This document shows positions 62,550 to 64,000 of a stretch of DNA of 64,000 bases, one piece after another. Numbering within the stretch: position 1 is the first letter of the stretch; each line of letters starts with the position of its first letter. The translations under genes and the position numbers were made by a program. This stretch comes from Halodesulfurarchaeum formicicum (GTDB taxonomy: Archaea > Halobacteriota > Halobacteria > Halobacteriales > Halobacteriaceae), in the NCBI RefSeq assembly GCF_001886955.1, contig NZ_CP016804.1:310001-374000 (forward strand). The letters run 5' to 3'. Under the pieces are notes generated by a model. It had not been told where the DNA came from, made no database searches, and saw only the letters and a list, made by a program, of their open reading frames with translations.

Positions 62550-63838
62550 AAGAGAGCGAGGATCGCGCCCGCACAGCCACCGGCACTCGTGGCGATGAAG
62601 TTCACGGCCTGATTCCCGACGTGTTCGCCCTCGATCGTGGCCCCGGCGAGGCTGTCGACTGTCATACCCACGAGTCCAGCGAGCACCACGAGCACGACGC
62701 CGATCCCCGAGATCGGGAGGACCAACCACGCGAGCAGGCCGATGATCGTCGCGCCGCCAGCCCCCGCAAGTTCACCCTGCCAGGTCACCGCGCCGTCGGT
62801 GCCCGGTTCGACCCGCGAGAGGGTGGTGACCAGGCGCGGCCGGTCGTACAGGCCACCGATTTCACTGGAGAGAGTGTCAGCCAGCGCGGTCGCCACGCTC
62901 CCCGCGAAGGCATAGACGAAGACGATTCCCGGAACGGGAAGCTGGGCGTGGGCCGCATAGAGCAGCAGGGCAAAGAGCGCTGCCAGGGAGTTCCCGAGGA
63001 CGTTACCGGTCCCGCGAGCGCCCTCGTTCGGCTCCGCGACCCCTCGACTCACTTTCTCGTCGTAGCGGAACTTCGTGGAGAGCCCGCCGATCCCGAAGAA
63101 GGCGATCAGCAGGACGAACCAGCCGTACCCACCCAGCACGACCGCCAAAAGCGAGAGGAACACGCCGGTGAGCATCCCGGGAATCGAGGCGGTTTCGAGC
63201 GCGATCGAGAGCGAGCCGAACAGAAAGGACACGCCCAGGCCCACGAGCACCGCGGTCCAGGTAATGTCCCCGGCCAGCGCGGCGAGCAGCCAGAGCAGCA
63301 CGGTCAGAAACCCGAGCACCAGGGGATCGTTCCGGGCGACGAGCACCGAGCGGAGGAGCGCCCCGAGGAACGCGGCGCTCGCGGCGAGAAAGAGGATCGT
63401 CGGTCCGTGGCCGACCGCACCCGAAAACGCGTTCAAGAGGAGTTGGCCACCGATGCCGGCGGCCCCGCCGACGAACACGAACCCCGCCGTCGCGAGGATC
63501 GGGACTGGCCGGACCGCTTCAAAAATGCGTCGGCCCAGATCACCGAACCCGAGGGTCACCATCGCCGTGACGTAGACGGGTTTCGGGAGCTCGACGGCCA
63601 CGATCAGGGCCGCCAGTGCCGCCCCGGTGAGCGCAAACGAGATGAGGGTCCGCAGGCGACCGTCTTTTTCGTCGACGGCCGTCGAGAGCGCCTCGAAGAC
63701 CGGTCCTGTGGTCACCAGGGCCCCGGCGGTCGCGACCGCGAGAAAGGCTGTTATCGTCCCCCACACCGAAGGCGCCACGGCCAGGGAAACCGTGGACAGC
63801 GCCGCGAACGTCGCCGTTCGGGAGAGTGGACGGTTCAC
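62546..63838 (-). CDS. DUF92 family membrane protein (possible prenyl-phosphate kinase)
   Basis: The 430-residue protein has about eleven helices. A family-typical loop near residues 250-275 carries FGIGGLSTKFRYDEK and GVAEPNEGARGTGNV, and SGEIGGLYDR-like TLSSEIGGLYDRPRLV is near 337. Plant DUF92 members (VTE6) are phytyl-phosphate kinases, so a CTP-dependent prenyl-phosphate kinase is an attractive reading, but it is unproven here. Confidence 0.8.
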   Translation of the reverse strand: MNRPLSRTATFAALSTVSLAVAPSVWGTITAFLAVATAGALVTTGPVFEALSTAVDEKDGRLRTLISFALTGAALAALIVAVELPKPVYVTAMVTLGFGDLGRRIFEAVRPVPILATAGFVFVGGAAGIGGQLLLNAFSGAVGHGPTILFLAASAAFLGALLRSVLVARNDPLVLGFLTVLLWLLAALAGDITWTAVLVGLGVSFLFGSLSIALETASIPGMLTGVFLSLLAVVLGGYGWFVLLIAFFGIGGLSTKFRYDEKVSRGVAEPNEGARGTGNVLGNSLAALFALLLYAAHAQLPVPGIVFVYAFAGSVATALADTLSSEIGGLYDRPRLVTTLSRVEPGTDGAVTWQGELAGAGGATIIGLLAWLVLPISGIGVVLVVLAGLVGMTVDSLAGATIEGEHVGNQAVNFIATSAGGCAGAILALF

Positions 63839-63933
63839 ACGTCCTCGGGTTTTCGACGGCGCTCACTTAAGTATCTCGAACCGTCGCCGGGTCGATCCCG
63901 GCCCGTTTAGTAACGCCCGGTCGAACTGGGCCT

Positions 63934-64000
63934 GTGGCGCTTTACGACCGGTATCTGGGCCTTCGCGTTCGACTCGCGGCCGGCGAGCCACCGGCCCACG
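63934..64000 (+). CDS. start of a gene cut by the window end, possibly a cis-prenyltransferase (UppS)
   Basis: A GTG opens a frame VALYDRYLGLRVRLAAGE that stays open to the last base, only 22 codons. The LYDRYL start is like that of haloarchaeal UppS-type cis-prenyltransferases as I remember them, and divergence from a DUF92 gene fits lipid-carrier metabolism. Too little is visible to be sure. Confidence 0.4.
   Translation, partial: MALYDRYLGLRVRLAAGEPPAH

Overview
The window is chromosomal DNA from a halophilic archaeon (class Halobacteria). The evidence is high GC, strongly acidic proteins, the archaeal order of the S10/spc ribosomal cluster (eS4, eL32, eL19 and the RNase P protein Rnp1 inside it), archaeal DnaG and XPB, TATA-type promoters that often imply leaderless mRNAs, and several families seen mainly in haloarchaea. 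The species cannot be named from the sequence alone.

Layout. 1-3.1 kb: the 5' part of a Tat lipoprotein gene, three small genes and an EamA exporter. 3.1-3.75 kb: tRNA-Gly(GCC) on the minus strand, followed downstream by an unusual array of copies of its own 3' end alternating with hairpins. 4.2-18.4 kb: a TATA box, a SPOUT-type methyltransferase gene and then 23 tightly packed ribosomal protein and rnp1 genes ending in secY, nearly all overlapping or within a few bases. A gene-free, AT-richer gap (18.4-18.8 kb) follows. 18.8-24.5 kb: an AbgA-like amidohydrolase, a Trk potassium-uptake module (trkH, a coupled small membrane protein, trkA), a divergent Lrp-type regulator fused to a TrkA_C domain, and a UspA protein. 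24.5-34.9 kb: XPB helicase, aldo/keto reductase, membrane proteins, a SnoaL-like protein, a KhtT/KhtU-like cation antiporter pair, an MFS transporter, and a sulfur operon (rhodanese/metallo-beta-lactamase plus two YeeE/YedE halves).

35-41.7 kb: an ABC-2 exporter with a NEW3-like surface protein, a YdjM-like protein, a Tat-exported C69-family peptidase with Ser in place of the catalytic Cys, and an orphan IS1595-type zinc ribbon. 41.8-50.5 kb: thrB convergent with the branched-chain amino acid cluster leuA, ilvB-ilvN-ilvC-leuC-leuD-leuB. leuA has an apparent frame offset right after its start. The ilvB leader holds a 15-codon ORF ending inside a GC hairpin. 50.6-64 kb: a DUF1405 protein, a MoxR-ATPase/VWA-zincin cassette, two convergent histidine kinases, a CARF-like regulator, an SSS symporter with its DUF3311 partner, dnaG, a DUF92 protein and the start of a possible prenyl transferase.

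The genes serve ribosome assembly and protein export, potassium and ion homeostasis, branched-chain amino acid synthesis, sulfur handling and sensing. The least explained items are the tRNA-Gly-derived array, the ilvB leader and the leuA start. No rRNA, CRISPR array, complete insertion sequence or replication origin was seen.
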